14,862 nucleotides of DNA from NCBI GenBank assembly GCA_964586285.1, contig CAZPHU010000089.1, forward strand, positions 1 through 14,862. Reading direction: 5' to 3'. Below, in pieces: positions 6,855 to 13,876 of this stretch. The number at the start of each line of letters is the position of its first letter. Within the stretch, counting starts at the first letter, position 1. The notes beneath the pieces are model-generated. The model worked only from the letters and a program-made list of their open reading frames with translations, was not told the DNA's origin and did no database searches. The position numbers and the translations under genes are program-made. The stretch comes from CAZPHU01 sp964586285. GTDB taxonomy: Bacteria > Fibrobacterota > Chitinivibrionia > Chitinivibrionales > CAYFVL01.

Positions 6855-8069
6855 TCAATTAAGGTACATGATATATCCGTTGTCATACCCGGTACAGAGA
6901 AAGCGGCTGTCGGGCGAAAGGCCCCCTTTGAAAGGAAGAGCTACCAGACGCTGTGCCTCCCCGATCAGGGCAAAGGAGGCGTGATGTGCCAGGTTGTCGG
7001 AGCCGGATATCATCACCTGCTGCTTGTAGGTGCTTCCGGCGGCCCCGGTACGCTCCAGATCAGGAGTATACTTTGCCCCAACGCCGTAATTCCCCTCAAT
7101 TTGCGCATAAACGACATAAGTCAGGTCCCGATTCGGATGCACCCACCAATGGGGTGCGGCGGCGTTCTCCGAAACCGGATACGGGGTCGAACCCGCACGA
7201 AGCTGCTGTGCATAGGATGCGTAGTTCGATCCGTTAATCCTGTATGCCGCGTTATAAACAATCCAGTTTCCATCGGGTGAAATCATCGGGCTTTCAAGCG
7301 CAAAATCACCAGCGCCGGACGGTTTGGGCAACATCACCGGCCTGGGCTTTGAATCCGAATAATCGATAAAAAACAGCGTGTAACTGCCGTTTACCAGCTT
7401 GGAATACACCAGCTTTACTTTGGATGTCCCGAAAAAGGCTTCCACCGATTTCCTATCTATAAAACCGTTCTCATCATATGCAGGCGAATCTACAGGTTTT
7501 GGATTAGAACCTGCCGGGTCTATCCACACATGAGGGGTGGAGATTTCTTCCAAAATTCCCTCGGTAAGATTTATATAGCCGTGATCCGAAACTCTTACCA
7601 CGCCTGCCGCCCACTTGGAGAACGTTTTCTGAGATAGGTAGGTGATATAATCCGGATGAGTCGACCACTCGGGGTCCTGAAGCTGTTTGTCGGGATCGAG
7701 ACCCAGGTCGGTGTTCATCGCATACCATCGCACCGTGTTGGATGTGTCGGTGACTGTAAGACGGTCGTGCATTCTCACACCGGCGGGGCCTGTGTTATAC
7801 CCGGGCAGGCTGTCGGGCACGCGTACGTTGATCAATCCGTCATAGTTAAGCCAAAGCATACATCCAGAATAGTGGGGATTGGGACTGATAGAGGGATTAC
7901 AGATCTGGGGTCCGTTGTTTATCGGATATAAAACACCGGAATTTGATGATACGGCCATACTCTCCAGGCCCGGTTCCGGTTCCGGTCGATAAGGCAATTC
8001 ACAAGCCACAAAAGCCGTAAATGCATACAACAGAATGAACGTGTTTTTTCTCAATATTTTATGGATCAT
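6855..8069 (-). CDS. lipoprotein with PD40/TolB-like beta-propeller repeats
   Basis: A 404-residue predicted lipoprotein, first gene of the putative envelope operon. The signal peptide ends in an FVAC lipobox (C23), followed by a proline/glutamate-rich linker (YRPEPEPG). The body contains repeated blade-like segments. The clearest is SPDGNWIVYN, the PD40/WD40-like motif of TolB propellers. Weaker relatives are SISPNPHYSGCMLWL, VHPNRDLTYVVYA and LSPDSRFLCTGYDNG near the C-terminus. Such propellers usually act as protein- or glycan-binding platforms in the periplasm. No strong Shine-Dalgarno was seen before the ATG. The gene is followed by a 112-bp gap and then the beta-barrel, and it is preceded by a 350-bp non-coding region that probably holds the operon promoter. 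The exact function is unknown. Confidence 0.78.
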   Translation of the reverse strand: MIHKILRKNTFILLYAFTAFVACELPYRPEPEPGLESMAVSSNSGVLYPINNGPQICNPSISPNPHYSGCMLWLNYDGLINVRVPDSLPGYNTGPAGVRMHDRLTVTDTSNTVRWYAMNTDLGLDPDKQLQDPEWSTHPDYITYLSQKTFSKWAAGVVRVSDHGYINLTEGILEEISTPHVWIDPAGSNPKPVDSPAYDENGFIDRKSVEAFFGTSKVKLVYSKLVNGSYTLFFIDYSDSKPRPVMLPKPSGAGDFALESPMISPDGNWIVYNAAYRINGSNYASYAQQLRAGSTPYPVSENAAAPHWWVHPNRDLTYVVYAQIEGNYGVGAKYTPDLERTGAAGSTYKQQVMISGSDNLAHHASFALIGEAQRLVALPFKGGLSPDSRFLCTGYDNGYIMYLN

Positions 8070-8419
8070 ACTGTTTGTAACCAGGTAAATTATTTAACCG
8101 CTTTATTAAAAAACAAAGTTTTTTTCCCCAAACCATCATGCGCTACCCTGAACTCTCAAATGATCTTTATGGTCGCCGGGAACAAACGGAAATATACTAC
8201 ATGCCTTCAAATGCCTAAAAAGCAGAGTGAAGTTTTTTACAATGACTAATATATTCGATTAGATACCTCTAAGATTTACATAGACGCTACTTTCCGAGCG
8301 GTTGGAACAATACCGATTAAGAAATTGGGTTTGTTCCTTCGTCATCATACAAAATCGAACATTGATGAATTACTATGCTGAAAAATCGCGACTATATTTT
8401 GATCAATACAGTGGTAAAA
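8070..8419. other. 350-bp non-coding spacer between the tat operon and the envelope operon
   Basis: No credible gene is seen on either strand. It should hold the 3' end signals of the tat-operon transcript and the promoter of the envelope operon, both reading leftwards. I found no convincing -35/-10 pair. It contains the long hairpin at 8304-8337 and a small AT inverted repeat at 8108-8124 (AAAAAAC-AAA-GTTTTTT). A less AT-rich block at about 8131-8230 has an ungapped 26-codon plus-strand frame (8138-8218) without a ribosome site. Confidence 0.6.
8304..8337. other. long imperfect inverted repeat, possible RNA hairpin
   Basis: The 15-nt arms are 8304-8318 (GGAACAATACCGATT) and 8323-8337 (AATTGGGTTTGTTCC), closing an AAGA loop. 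Seven perfect outer pairs are followed by a 2x2 internal mismatch and six inner pairs including one G-T wobble. As plus-strand RNA the fold is better than as minus-strand RNA, where the wobble becomes C-A. No U-tract follows in either direction, so it is not a classic intrinsic terminator. Confidence 0.5.
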
Positions 8420-9667
8420 TCAGGAAAGTTTTTTTTTACGCTTGAAACGGCGATATCGGAAAAAGACTAAAAGCACGTTCAAATAAGGGAATGTAAAAAG
8501 CACCGTTAAAACAGGGTACATCAAACGAAACAGTGATGTTTTAAGGACTACCCCTCCTTCAGCCTCCAGGACAAGTCCCCGGCCGAACACCGGCTCTGCG
8601 CTCAAACGAAATGTCTTCCCCTTTGAGGCTAAAAATCCTTGAGCGGCTTTGATATAACCATATGCACTGCCTGTCATGGAAGGGTCCGGAGTGCCGCCGC
8701 GCACTGATACTTCCAACCGTTTCAATTTAATTATCCTGAATAACGCCTTGAAGAATCGAATCACCAATCTGAGTAGTTTACCAGCGATTTTCTTCTCCCG
8801 AAAAAAGAACCATGTTTCGCTTCGGCGGAAACGATCGGATAAAGATTGCTTTTGTTGGGATTTACCTTCTCCAGGCGTTTTCTCCTGCTTATCAGCCCGA
8901 TAATTCCGATCACTATCCCTTTCACTATTTCCCGAACCTGACCTGTCGTCTCGATTATCGGGTACTTCAGAACCGGAATAATGTGGAGAGGCCAACTTTT
9001 GGTTTTCATCTGCTTGTGATTGGGAGGAAAAATGCTTGTGGACGTCTTCGGAACCACCCGAAATTCCGCCCGAAGGTTCTTTTTCGTCTTGATGCCGCAT
9101 AATAAACGACTCGGTATCATCTTCGCCCTCTGTGTTCCGGTGATCTGAATCATCCCAATCTTCCGGCCTTACCTGATCGGGATTTTCATCATTTGCATCT
9201 TCATCATCTTCCGGTGAAACTTCATCTTCCCGTGAAGCTTCCGGGGCGCGAGATGATTCTTCTTCCTCCGATTCTCGATCGGTGCCATAGGAAAAATCCT
9301 GCCTGTTAAAAGGGGAATCTTCGGCATTTCGGTTAGCTCCCCTTTCTTCCCAACCATCGGAGTCAAACTTTTTGCCCGATGGTTCCGCGCTGTCCTCCTC
9401 GCCCGCGTTCGGCTGTTTTTTGGAGTCTCCATTCGACCTGACCCGTCCAAATATCTTTAAGCTCTGTTCACCCTTGGCGGAGTCATATGCTAAACAGAGC
9501 ACTCGGGGAGAAAACCAATGGAGCCGGACTTTGAAACAAGGCCGATCGTATGTGCGACCGGATGCAGATAGCCCAAAGGGGGTCACAAGCAAAATGAGGA
9601 GTACTAACAGCAGTAGACCGAGTACACCCAAAAAAGTATATAGAATAATCGAAAAAACTAATCCCAC
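8420..9667 (-). CDS. DUF2953-like membrane protein with long acidic linker
   Basis: About 415 residues in three parts. An N-terminal hydrophobic segment (roughly 1-29) is followed by a short domain (about 30-70). Next is a roughly 215-residue low-complexity linker packed with Asp, Glu, Ser, Asn and Gly. The C-terminal domain begins near 316 with LEVSVRGGTPDPSMTGSAYG, which matches the DUF2953 signature (G-T-x-D-x-x-x-T-x-x-x-Y-G). A hydrophobic stretch (about 383-404) and a basic tail (RRFKRKKK) close the protein. DUF2953 is of unknown role; the Bacillus member YtfI belongs to sporulating cells. Start: a TTG at 9784 would overlap the upstream gene by over 100 bp, so I use GTG 9667-9665, 13 nt after the upstream stop, although no Shine-Dalgarno is visible. 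Nine As precede the stop. It is the last gene of the tat operon. Confidence 0.75.
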   Translation of the reverse strand: MGLVFSIILYTFLGVLGLLLLVLLILLVTPFGLSASGRTYDRPCFKVRLHWFSPRVLCLAYDSAKGEQSLKIFGRVRSNGDSKKQPNAGEEDSAEPSGKKFDSDGWEERGANRNAEDSPFNRQDFSYGTDRESEEEESSRAPEASREDEVSPEDDEDANDENPDQVRPEDWDDSDHRNTEGEDDTESFIMRHQDEKEPSGGISGGSEDVHKHFSSQSQADENQKLASPHYSGSEVPDNRDDRSGSGNSERDSDRNYRADKQEKTPGEGKSQQKQSLSDRFRRSETWFFFREKKIAGKLLRLVIRFFKALFRIIKLKRLEVSVRGGTPDPSMTGSAYGYIKAAQGFLASKGKTFRLSAEPVFGRGLVLEAEGGVVLKTSLFRLMYPVLTVLFTFPYLNVLLVFFRYRRFKRKKKLS

Positions 9668-9680
9668 AACTAAACCGAGA

Positions 9681-10472
9681 TCAGGAATGAACCGACAACA
9701 CGGGTCCGTTTTCGGTGATAATTTGATCCACAGCGATATCGTGATAATCAAAGGGCAGAGGATCTTTACTGATCTGGCATTCAAAGGCCAGACCTACAAG
9801 CGGGACACGCCCCTTCAGCTCCTCCAGAAATGAATCATAATACCCCTTGCCTCTTCCAAGCCGGGCGCCGTAGCGATCAAAGGAGACTCCCGGACAAACC
9901 ACGAGATCGATATCGCTTTTCAAGAAATTCTTTCGTATTGACTCATGAGGTTCGAGTATACCGAACTGCCCCTCAACAAGCTCCTTTTTCAGATCCCGTA
10001 TTTCAGCGACTCCCAATCTACATACACCATTGTAACAGTAAGGGACCACTAACCTCTTGTTGAATTCAAGCATCTGTTTCATTATGGCATGAGTGTTGAC
10101 CTCTTCCTCAAGAGATACATAGATCATGACCGATCGGGCGTCTTTATACGCCTCGTACCTAAAAAGGTGTTCGCTTATCTTTTGTGACATTTTCAGTCGT
10201 TGATCTGCGGGAAGAGACTTACTCCTGTGAAGGTAGTGGCTTCTCAGCTCTTTCTTACGATTGTCGGTGTCGGCCGGTCGTGCATCTGCCGATGCCACAA
10301 TCGACTGGGATGTTCCGTTGATCTCACGCCGTATCTCATCACTGTAATTTCTGATCTTTGCAGTAAATTTAGCGACCTCACGTATAAACCTGGGAAGCTC
10401 CTTTGATCCAAAGAAAAGCAGCACCAACACTGAAATCAACAGCAGTTCAGATATTCCCAAACCGGTAATCAT
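9681..10472 (-). CDS. fusion of a TatA/TatB-type segment with 5-formyltetrahydrofolate cyclo-ligase
   Basis: One uninterrupted 263-residue frame holds two normally separate proteins. Residues 1-55 look like TatA/TatB: GISELLLISVLVLLFFGSKELP with Glu9, a transmembrane helix, an FGxxxLP hinge and an amphipathic helix (REVAKFTAKIRNYSDEIRREI), closest in feel to TatB. After a linker (about 53-70), residues 72-263 form a full-length 5-FCL domain. It has KKELR at 73-77, EEEVNTHAI at 122-130, FGILEP at 170-175 and the signature GARLGRGKGYYD at 202-213. 5-FCL uses ATP to convert 5-formyl-THF to 5,10-methenyl-THF in the cytoplasm, which fits the cytoplasmic face of a Tat protein. AGAGGA lies 7 nt before the ATG, which overlaps the tatC stop (ATGA). 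A GTG at codon 59 (10298-10296) could give a free 5-FCL but has only a weak ribosome site. No other tatB is in the locus. Confidence 0.9.
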   Translation of the reverse strand: MITGLGISELLLISVLVLLFFGSKELPRFIREVAKFTAKIRNYSDEIRREINGTSQSIVASADARPADTDNRKKELRSHYLHRSKSLPADQRLKMSQKISEHLFRYEAYKDARSVMIYVSLEEEVNTHAIMKQMLEFNKRLVVPYCYNGVCRLGVAEIRDLKKELVEGQFGILEPHESIRKNFLKSDIDLVVCPGVSFDRYGARLGRGKGYYDSFLEELKGRVPLVGLAFECQISKDPLPFDYHDIAVDQIITENGPVLSVHS

Positions 10473-11191
10473 ACTTTTTTCCTCTCCAAAGCCAGGAATG
10501 AAACAAGGATACTTACTCCATAAAGCAAAAGCAGAGGCAGCGCCAAAAAGAGCTGAGACACAATATCAGGCGGTGTGAGCAAAGCAGCCAGAATAAACAT
10601 CACCACAACTGCGTAGCGTAACTTCTGCCAGAGTAATCGTGGAGTTACGATACCAAGCTTAGTAAACACAAAGGAAATAATCGGAAGCTCAAATACGATT
10701 CCAAAGGAAAGAGAAAGCTTTATCAGAAAGCCCAGATACTCATTTGTGCGGAAAAGCGGATCCATGCGTCCGGCGGCAAACTGTGAAAGAAACTGTACTA
10801 CATGTGGGATCATCAGGTAGCTGAAAGCTACTCCAACCAGAAAAGAAAGGGTGGAAAAGAATACCGCCGGAAGAATTATTTTTCTCTCGCGCTTATAAAG
10901 ACCGGGAGCGATAAACCGCCAAAGCTGATAGAAAAGAACAGGCGCGGCAAGAAGAATTCCTCCAAATACGGCAATCTTGATACTGAGAACAACCGCTTCG
11001 GCGGGCGCCGTAAAAATCAGCTTTGGTTTCGGATCGGCATATCGAAGCGGATAGATCATTACCAGATCAAAGATTTTTTGCCAGAAAATCCCGCACGGAA
11101 CGGCAAAAACCGTCACAGCGATCAGACTCTTCAACACTCTCCATCTCAATTCCTCAAGATGGTCCAGAAACGACATCTCTTTTTGACTCAT
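10469..11191 (-). CDS. tatC: Sec-independent protein translocase TatC
   Basis: A 240-residue, six-helix inner-membrane protein that recognises twin-arginine signal peptides and nucleates the Tat translocase. Family landmarks are SFLDHLEELRWR at 7-18 (the invariant N-terminal HLxELR), FIAPGLYKRER at 93-103 with the signal-peptide-binding Glu (E102), and FGIVFELP at 163-170 with the conserved intramembrane Glu168. LTPPDIVSQ precedes the last helix, and the length is normal. The ATG has no clear Shine-Dalgarno; M6 is a possible alternative. It follows tatA by 26 bp, and its TGA overlaps the start of the TatB-like/5-FCL fusion by 4 bp, so fusion and TatC are probably made in a coupled ratio. Confidence 0.97.
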   Translation of the reverse strand: MSQKEMSFLDHLEELRWRVLKSLIAVTVFAVPCGIFWQKIFDLVMIYPLRYADPKPKLIFTAPAEAVVLSIKIAVFGGILLAAPVLFYQLWRFIAPGLYKRERKIILPAVFFSTLSFLVGVAFSYLMIPHVVQFLSQFAAGRMDPLFRTNEYLGFLIKLSLSFGIVFELPIISFVFTKLGIVTPRLLWQKLRYAVVVMFILAALLTPPDIVSQLFLALPLLLLYGVSILVSFLALERKKV

Positions 11192-11217
11192 AAGAACAAA
11201 CTGGGGCTTACCGCCGG

Positions 11218-11412
11218 TTACTGTTTTTCCGAGTTATCTGCCTTCCGATTTTCATCTTTGATTTGTGCTTTCTCCTCATCCTGAGTAGCTTTTTTAAATT
11301 CCTTTATTCCGGAACCCAACCCTCTTGCCAATTCGGGTATCTTTTTGGCTCCAAATAATAGGACTACGATCACTAGAATCAGAATAAGTTCCTGTCCACC
11401 GGGAAATCCCAT
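11218..11412 (-). CDS. tatA: Sec-independent protein translocase subunit TatA
   Basis: A 64-residue TatA. It has a short N-terminus with GGQELILIL, one transmembrane helix (about 8-20), the FGAKKIPELARGLG hinge and amphipathic start at 20-33, then a charged Lys/Glu tail typical of TatA. It forms the oligomeric pore-like element of the Tat pathway, which exports folded proteins. AAAGGGG lies 7 nt before the ATG, the best ribosome site of the operon, fitting the high TatA copy number known for this system. It is the first gene of the tat operon and is divergent from the rRNA methyltransferase. The second Tat-like segment at 10472 is more TatB-like, so this one is the true TatA. Confidence 0.95.
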   Translation of the reverse strand: MGFPGGQELILILVIVVLLFGAKKIPELARGLGSGIKEFKKATQDEEKAQIKDENRKADNSEKQ

Positions 11413-11470
11413 TTGCTACCCCTTTCGATTAAACCTGCAGATACCATGAAAACAGCTGCTGCGATAAAAT

Positions 11471-11499
11471 ATATTACTTGCTTATGAATAACGAATCAA
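11471..11499 (-). promoter_or_regulatory. candidate sigma70-type promoter of the tat operon
   Basis: On the minus strand TTGATT (11499-11494) is separated by 17 nt from TAATAT (11476-11471), about 60 nt before the tatA ATG. Each hexamer matches four of six consensus positions. It was found by eye in an AT-rich region, so it is a candidate only. Confidence 0.35.
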
Positions 11500-11510
11500 G
11501 ATTAGATAAT
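11482..11510 (+). promoter_or_regulatory. weak candidate promoter of the rRNA methyltransferase gene
   Basis: TTATGA (11482-11487), a 17-nt spacer and GATAAT (11505-11510; five of six consensus bases) point toward the TTG start at 11547. The -35 box is poor. It would overlap the candidate tat promoter face to face. Confidence 0.22.
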
Positions 11511-11546
11511 CGTGAAACAATATATAAAGATAAAGGATCGTGAAAG

Positions 11547-12305
11547 TTGACTGAATCTAAAAACAACATTTTATTTGGTATTCACCCCATCAAACAACGT
11601 CTGGATTCCAAACCGGAAAGTATAGAGCGAATCTATCTGGATTCCCAAAAACGATCGAAACAAAGTTTCGAAATTCTAAAAATGAGCCGAAAAAAAAAGG
11701 TTTCCATACAACACGTACCGACACAAAAACTCGACCAGTTGGCGCAAACGACCAAACATCAGGGCTTGGTTGCAATCACCAGCCTAAAAGAGTATTCCTC
11801 CGAATTGGATGTGACTAAGCTTATTAAATCTTCCCCGAGCCCCCTTATTCTTGTGGCTGCTTCGATAGAAGATCCCGGAAATCTGGGTGCGATTATCCGC
11901 AGCGCCGTCGCTTTCGGTACGACCGCTCTTTTGCTCGAAAGACAAAACACTGTTCCACTGAACGCGACAGTAGCAAAGGCCTCTGCCGGGATGCTCGAAC
12001 ATATTACGGTGTGTAAACCCTATAATTTGGAAGGTATGATTTCGAAACTCAAAGAAGAAGGATTTTTGGTGGTTGGTGCGTCGGGAGAAGGAACGAATTC
12101 TATCACAGAATTGGATCTAGCCGGGCCCACAGTACTTATTATGGGCGGAGAACACAGAGGGATACCCCCCTATTTAGTCAAATCATGCTCGAAACTGGCA
12201 TCTATTCCAATGACATCAAATGTACAGTCATTAAATGTCAGCGCTGCCGCAAGCATCTGCTTATACGAGATCTCGCGGCAACGCGGTTTTCCTCAATCAG
12301 TCTAA
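11547..12305 (+). CDS. rlmB: 23S rRNA guanosine 2'-O-methyltransferase, RlmB/TrmH (SpoU) family
   Basis: A 252-residue SPOUT methyltransferase that uses S-adenosylmethionine to methylate a ribose 2'-OH. RlmB acts on G2251 in the P-loop of 23S rRNA. The N-terminal substrate-binding domain (about 8-80) starts LFGIHPI and ends in KHQGLVA, as in E. coli RlmB. The three SpoU motifs are intact: EDPGNLGAIIRSA at 108-120 (N112, R118), LIMGGEHRGI at 197-206 (E202), and IPM...VQSLNVSAA at 220-234 (N230). The start is TTG with AAAGGA about 10 nt upstream; no ATG precedes the conserved N-terminus. A run of nine As sits at codons 48-51. Its TAA overlaps the stop of the convergent acidic-protein gene by 4 bp. 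A tRNA or other rRNA target is possible, since TrmH-family specificity is hard to read from sequence. Confidence 0.88.
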   Translation: MTESKNNILFGIHPIKQRLDSKPESIERIYLDSQKRSKQSFEILKMSRKKKVSIQHVPTQKLDQLAQTTKHQGLVAITSLKEYSSELDVTKLIKSSPSPLILVAASIEDPGNLGAIIRSAVAFGTTALLLERQNTVPLNATVAKASAGMLEHITVCKPYNLEGMISKLKEEGFLVVGASGEGTNSITELDLAGPTVLIMGGEHRGIPPYLVKSCSKLASIPMTSNVQSLNVSAAASICLYEISRQRGFPQSV

Positions 12306-13876
12306 TTCTTATCGAAGCCGAAAAAGTTATCCATTTTCTTGATTACATCATCACCGGTAATCAGGGAATCATCACTGTCAGATGACTTTTTCTTCGACTG
12401 TTGCTGCTCTTGACTTTCATTCTCAAGGAAAAATTCCGAAGACTCTATCTCGAAAGTGTCGTTCTGAGGATTATCCTTTGCGACATCTACCCCGTCACTA
12501 TCTTCAAAGACTAATTCATCATCCCTTTGCTGATCCTGCACAGGGTACAACGGATTTTCATCAAGGTTATTTAGAGGTTGTTCCATACCGTCCTTACCGG
12601 CCGTATCCCCGCCGGAGAACATTTCTTTAGAGAATACCTGAGTGTTGTCAACCTCAAATGATTCTTCTTCCTCACTTTCCTCGTCGGGAATTATCCTCGG
12701 CTCGGATAAGGATTCTTCCGGTTTTTCCAGGCTGATCTGTTCGATATCCTGCTCTTCATTGGATTCGAATTCTTCGGAAACGACTCGATTGAATTCCTGC
12801 TCGAAATCGTCCTGTTCCGGATTCCTCTCCTGCAACTGCACACTGTCCAGGAATACTTCATCTTCGTCTTCTTCCTCAATATCACTAAAGACATCGGAAA
12901 GTTGATCGGATGAACCCGAATTAAACTGATCTTCTGCTGGAGCACCGGGAGTAACCTCTTCAGGTAAAATCTCCTCGGAAGCGGTTGCGAAAGATTGCTC
13001 TTTCTTCTCCTCAACAGGAGTTTCCTCGAGGAAAAATTCCGGTTGTTCATCGGAGATTTCACTCTCATCCGCCTCTTGTTGCCTGTTATTCTGCTTTGAA
13101 AAACCACTTTCAAGATTGTCAATATCCTCGGCAGCCTCATCAGATGCTTCGGGGGAGATTTCAAAAATCTCCTCATCCTCGAAAGCTTCATCTATAGATA
13201 ACATTGAATCATTATCTTCTGCTGTCGGCTCTTCGGCCACAGGCTCTTCGGCCACAGGCTCNNNNNNNNNNNNNNNNNNNNNNNNNNNNNNNNNNNNNNN
13301 NNNNNNNNNNNNNNNNNNNNNNNNNNNNNNNNNNNNNNNNNNNNNNNNNNNNNNNNNNNNNACAGGCTCATTAGCCGGAGATTTCTCAATAACAAATTCC
13401 TCTTCCTCGGATTCACTGTTGACTACCCCTGCAAAAGCAAACTCCTCAGCCTCCACATCTTCTTCAGGCTCGGCGCTTGGAGAAAAGGACACTCTGGCGG
13501 TTTTCATATTATCAGTTATGTTTTCTTGCAGCGATGTCGGCTTGAACATAGAAAACCTGTAATCGAGAAAATTTTCGATGTATTTGATGAAAAACGGATC
13601 AACAAGATGCATATTTGCATGAAGTTGTTTGTTGATCTCCTCCAGCTTCGGGAGCAATTCTTCCTTCAGGCTGGAAACGTTCTTCTCACCCAGGGCTGTG
13701 GCCTTGAACGCATTCTCAACCACGCCGCAAATCTGCTCGATAGAAGAAACCGCTTCGTTTCTTTCCCGAAGCTTTTTCTGCTCACCCTTAATCCGGCCAA
13801 TATTAATGCTGATCCATACAGTAGCCGTCACAACCACGCCGATAATAAAGCCTATAAACAGAAGATAGCTTTCCAT
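12302..13876 (-). CDS. membrane-anchored, extremely acidic repeat protein (contains assembly gap)
   Basis: About 524 codons including the 34 touched by the N run. Numbering from the chosen start, a single N-terminal helix (about 4-24) is followed by a predicted coiled-coil-like region (25-90, rich in Lys, Glu and Leu). A short ordered segment comes next (VDPFFIKYIENFLDYRFSMF), then a very long Glu/Asp/Ser-rich tract with EPVAE repeats. A short conserved-looking tail (SLITGDDVIKKMDNFFGF) ends the protein. I do not recognise the family; a cytoplasmic-facing scaffold or anchor is a guess. An ATG at 13912 is possible, but the ATG at 13876 has AAAGGA exactly 6 nt upstream and starts right before the helix, so I chose it. 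The two sides of the gap share a frame with 100 Ns, but the true gap length is unknown, so protein length is not reliable. Confidence 0.8.
   Translation of the reverse strand: MESYLLFIGFIIGVVVTATVWISINIGRIKGEQKKLRERNEAVSSIEQICGVVENAFKATALGEKNVSSLKEELLPKLEEINKQLHANMHLVDPFFIKYIENFLDYRFSMFKPTSLQENITDNMKTARVSFSPSAEPEEDVEAEEFAFAGVVNSESEEEEFVIEKSPANEPXXXXXXXXXXXXXXXXXXXXXXXXXXXXXXXXXXEPVAEEPVAEEPTAEDNDSMLSIDEAFEDEEIFEISPEASDEAAEDIDNLESGFSKQNNRQQEADESEISDEQPEFFLEETPVEEKKEQSFATASEEILPEEVTPGAPAEDQFNSGSSDQLSDVFSDIEEEDEDEVFLDSVQLQERNPEQDDFEQEFNRVVSEEFESNEEQDIEQISLEKPEESLSEPRIIPDEESEEEESFEVDNTQVFSKEMFSGGDTAGKDGMEQPLNNLDENPLYPVQDQQRDDELVFEDSDGVDVAKDNPQNDTFEIESSEFFLENESQEQQQSKKKSSDSDDSLITGDDVIKKMDNFFGFDKN
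13227..13261. repeat. 15-bp tandem repeat abutting the assembly gap
   Basis: The unit GGCTCTTCGGCCACA occurs twice in full (13227-13241, 13242-13256) and begins again (GGCTC) before the Ns. On the minus strand it encodes EPVAE. Sequence just right of the gap (ACAGGCTC) resumes the same unit, so the gap lies inside the array. Confidence 0.9.
13262..13361. other. assembly gap of 100 Ns
   Basis: Exactly 100 undetermined bases, the conventional placeholder for a scaffold gap of unknown size. It falls within the EPVAE repeat array of the acidic protein gene, so the real number of repeats cannot be known from this window. Confidence 0.97.

Noticed and set aside
8138..8218. 26-codon plus-strand ORF in the 350-bp spacer
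   Set aside because: No ribosome site precedes the ATG, and there is no similarity I recognise.
8429..8437. Run of nine Ts (As on the coding strand) at the end of the DUF2953 gene as a terminator tract
   Set aside because: It lies before the stop codon and encodes the basic tail; no hairpin precedes it.
11690..11698. Run of nine As in the rRNA methyltransferase gene as a programmed frameshift site
   Set aside because: The zero frame continues with all catalytic motifs intact, and no stimulatory structure or alternative product is evident.
12642..13562. Serine-rich plus-strand frames opposite the acidic-protein gene
   Set aside because: Acidic GAA/GAG-rich DNA reads as Ser/Leu-rich on the other strand; these are shadows and one crosses the N run.
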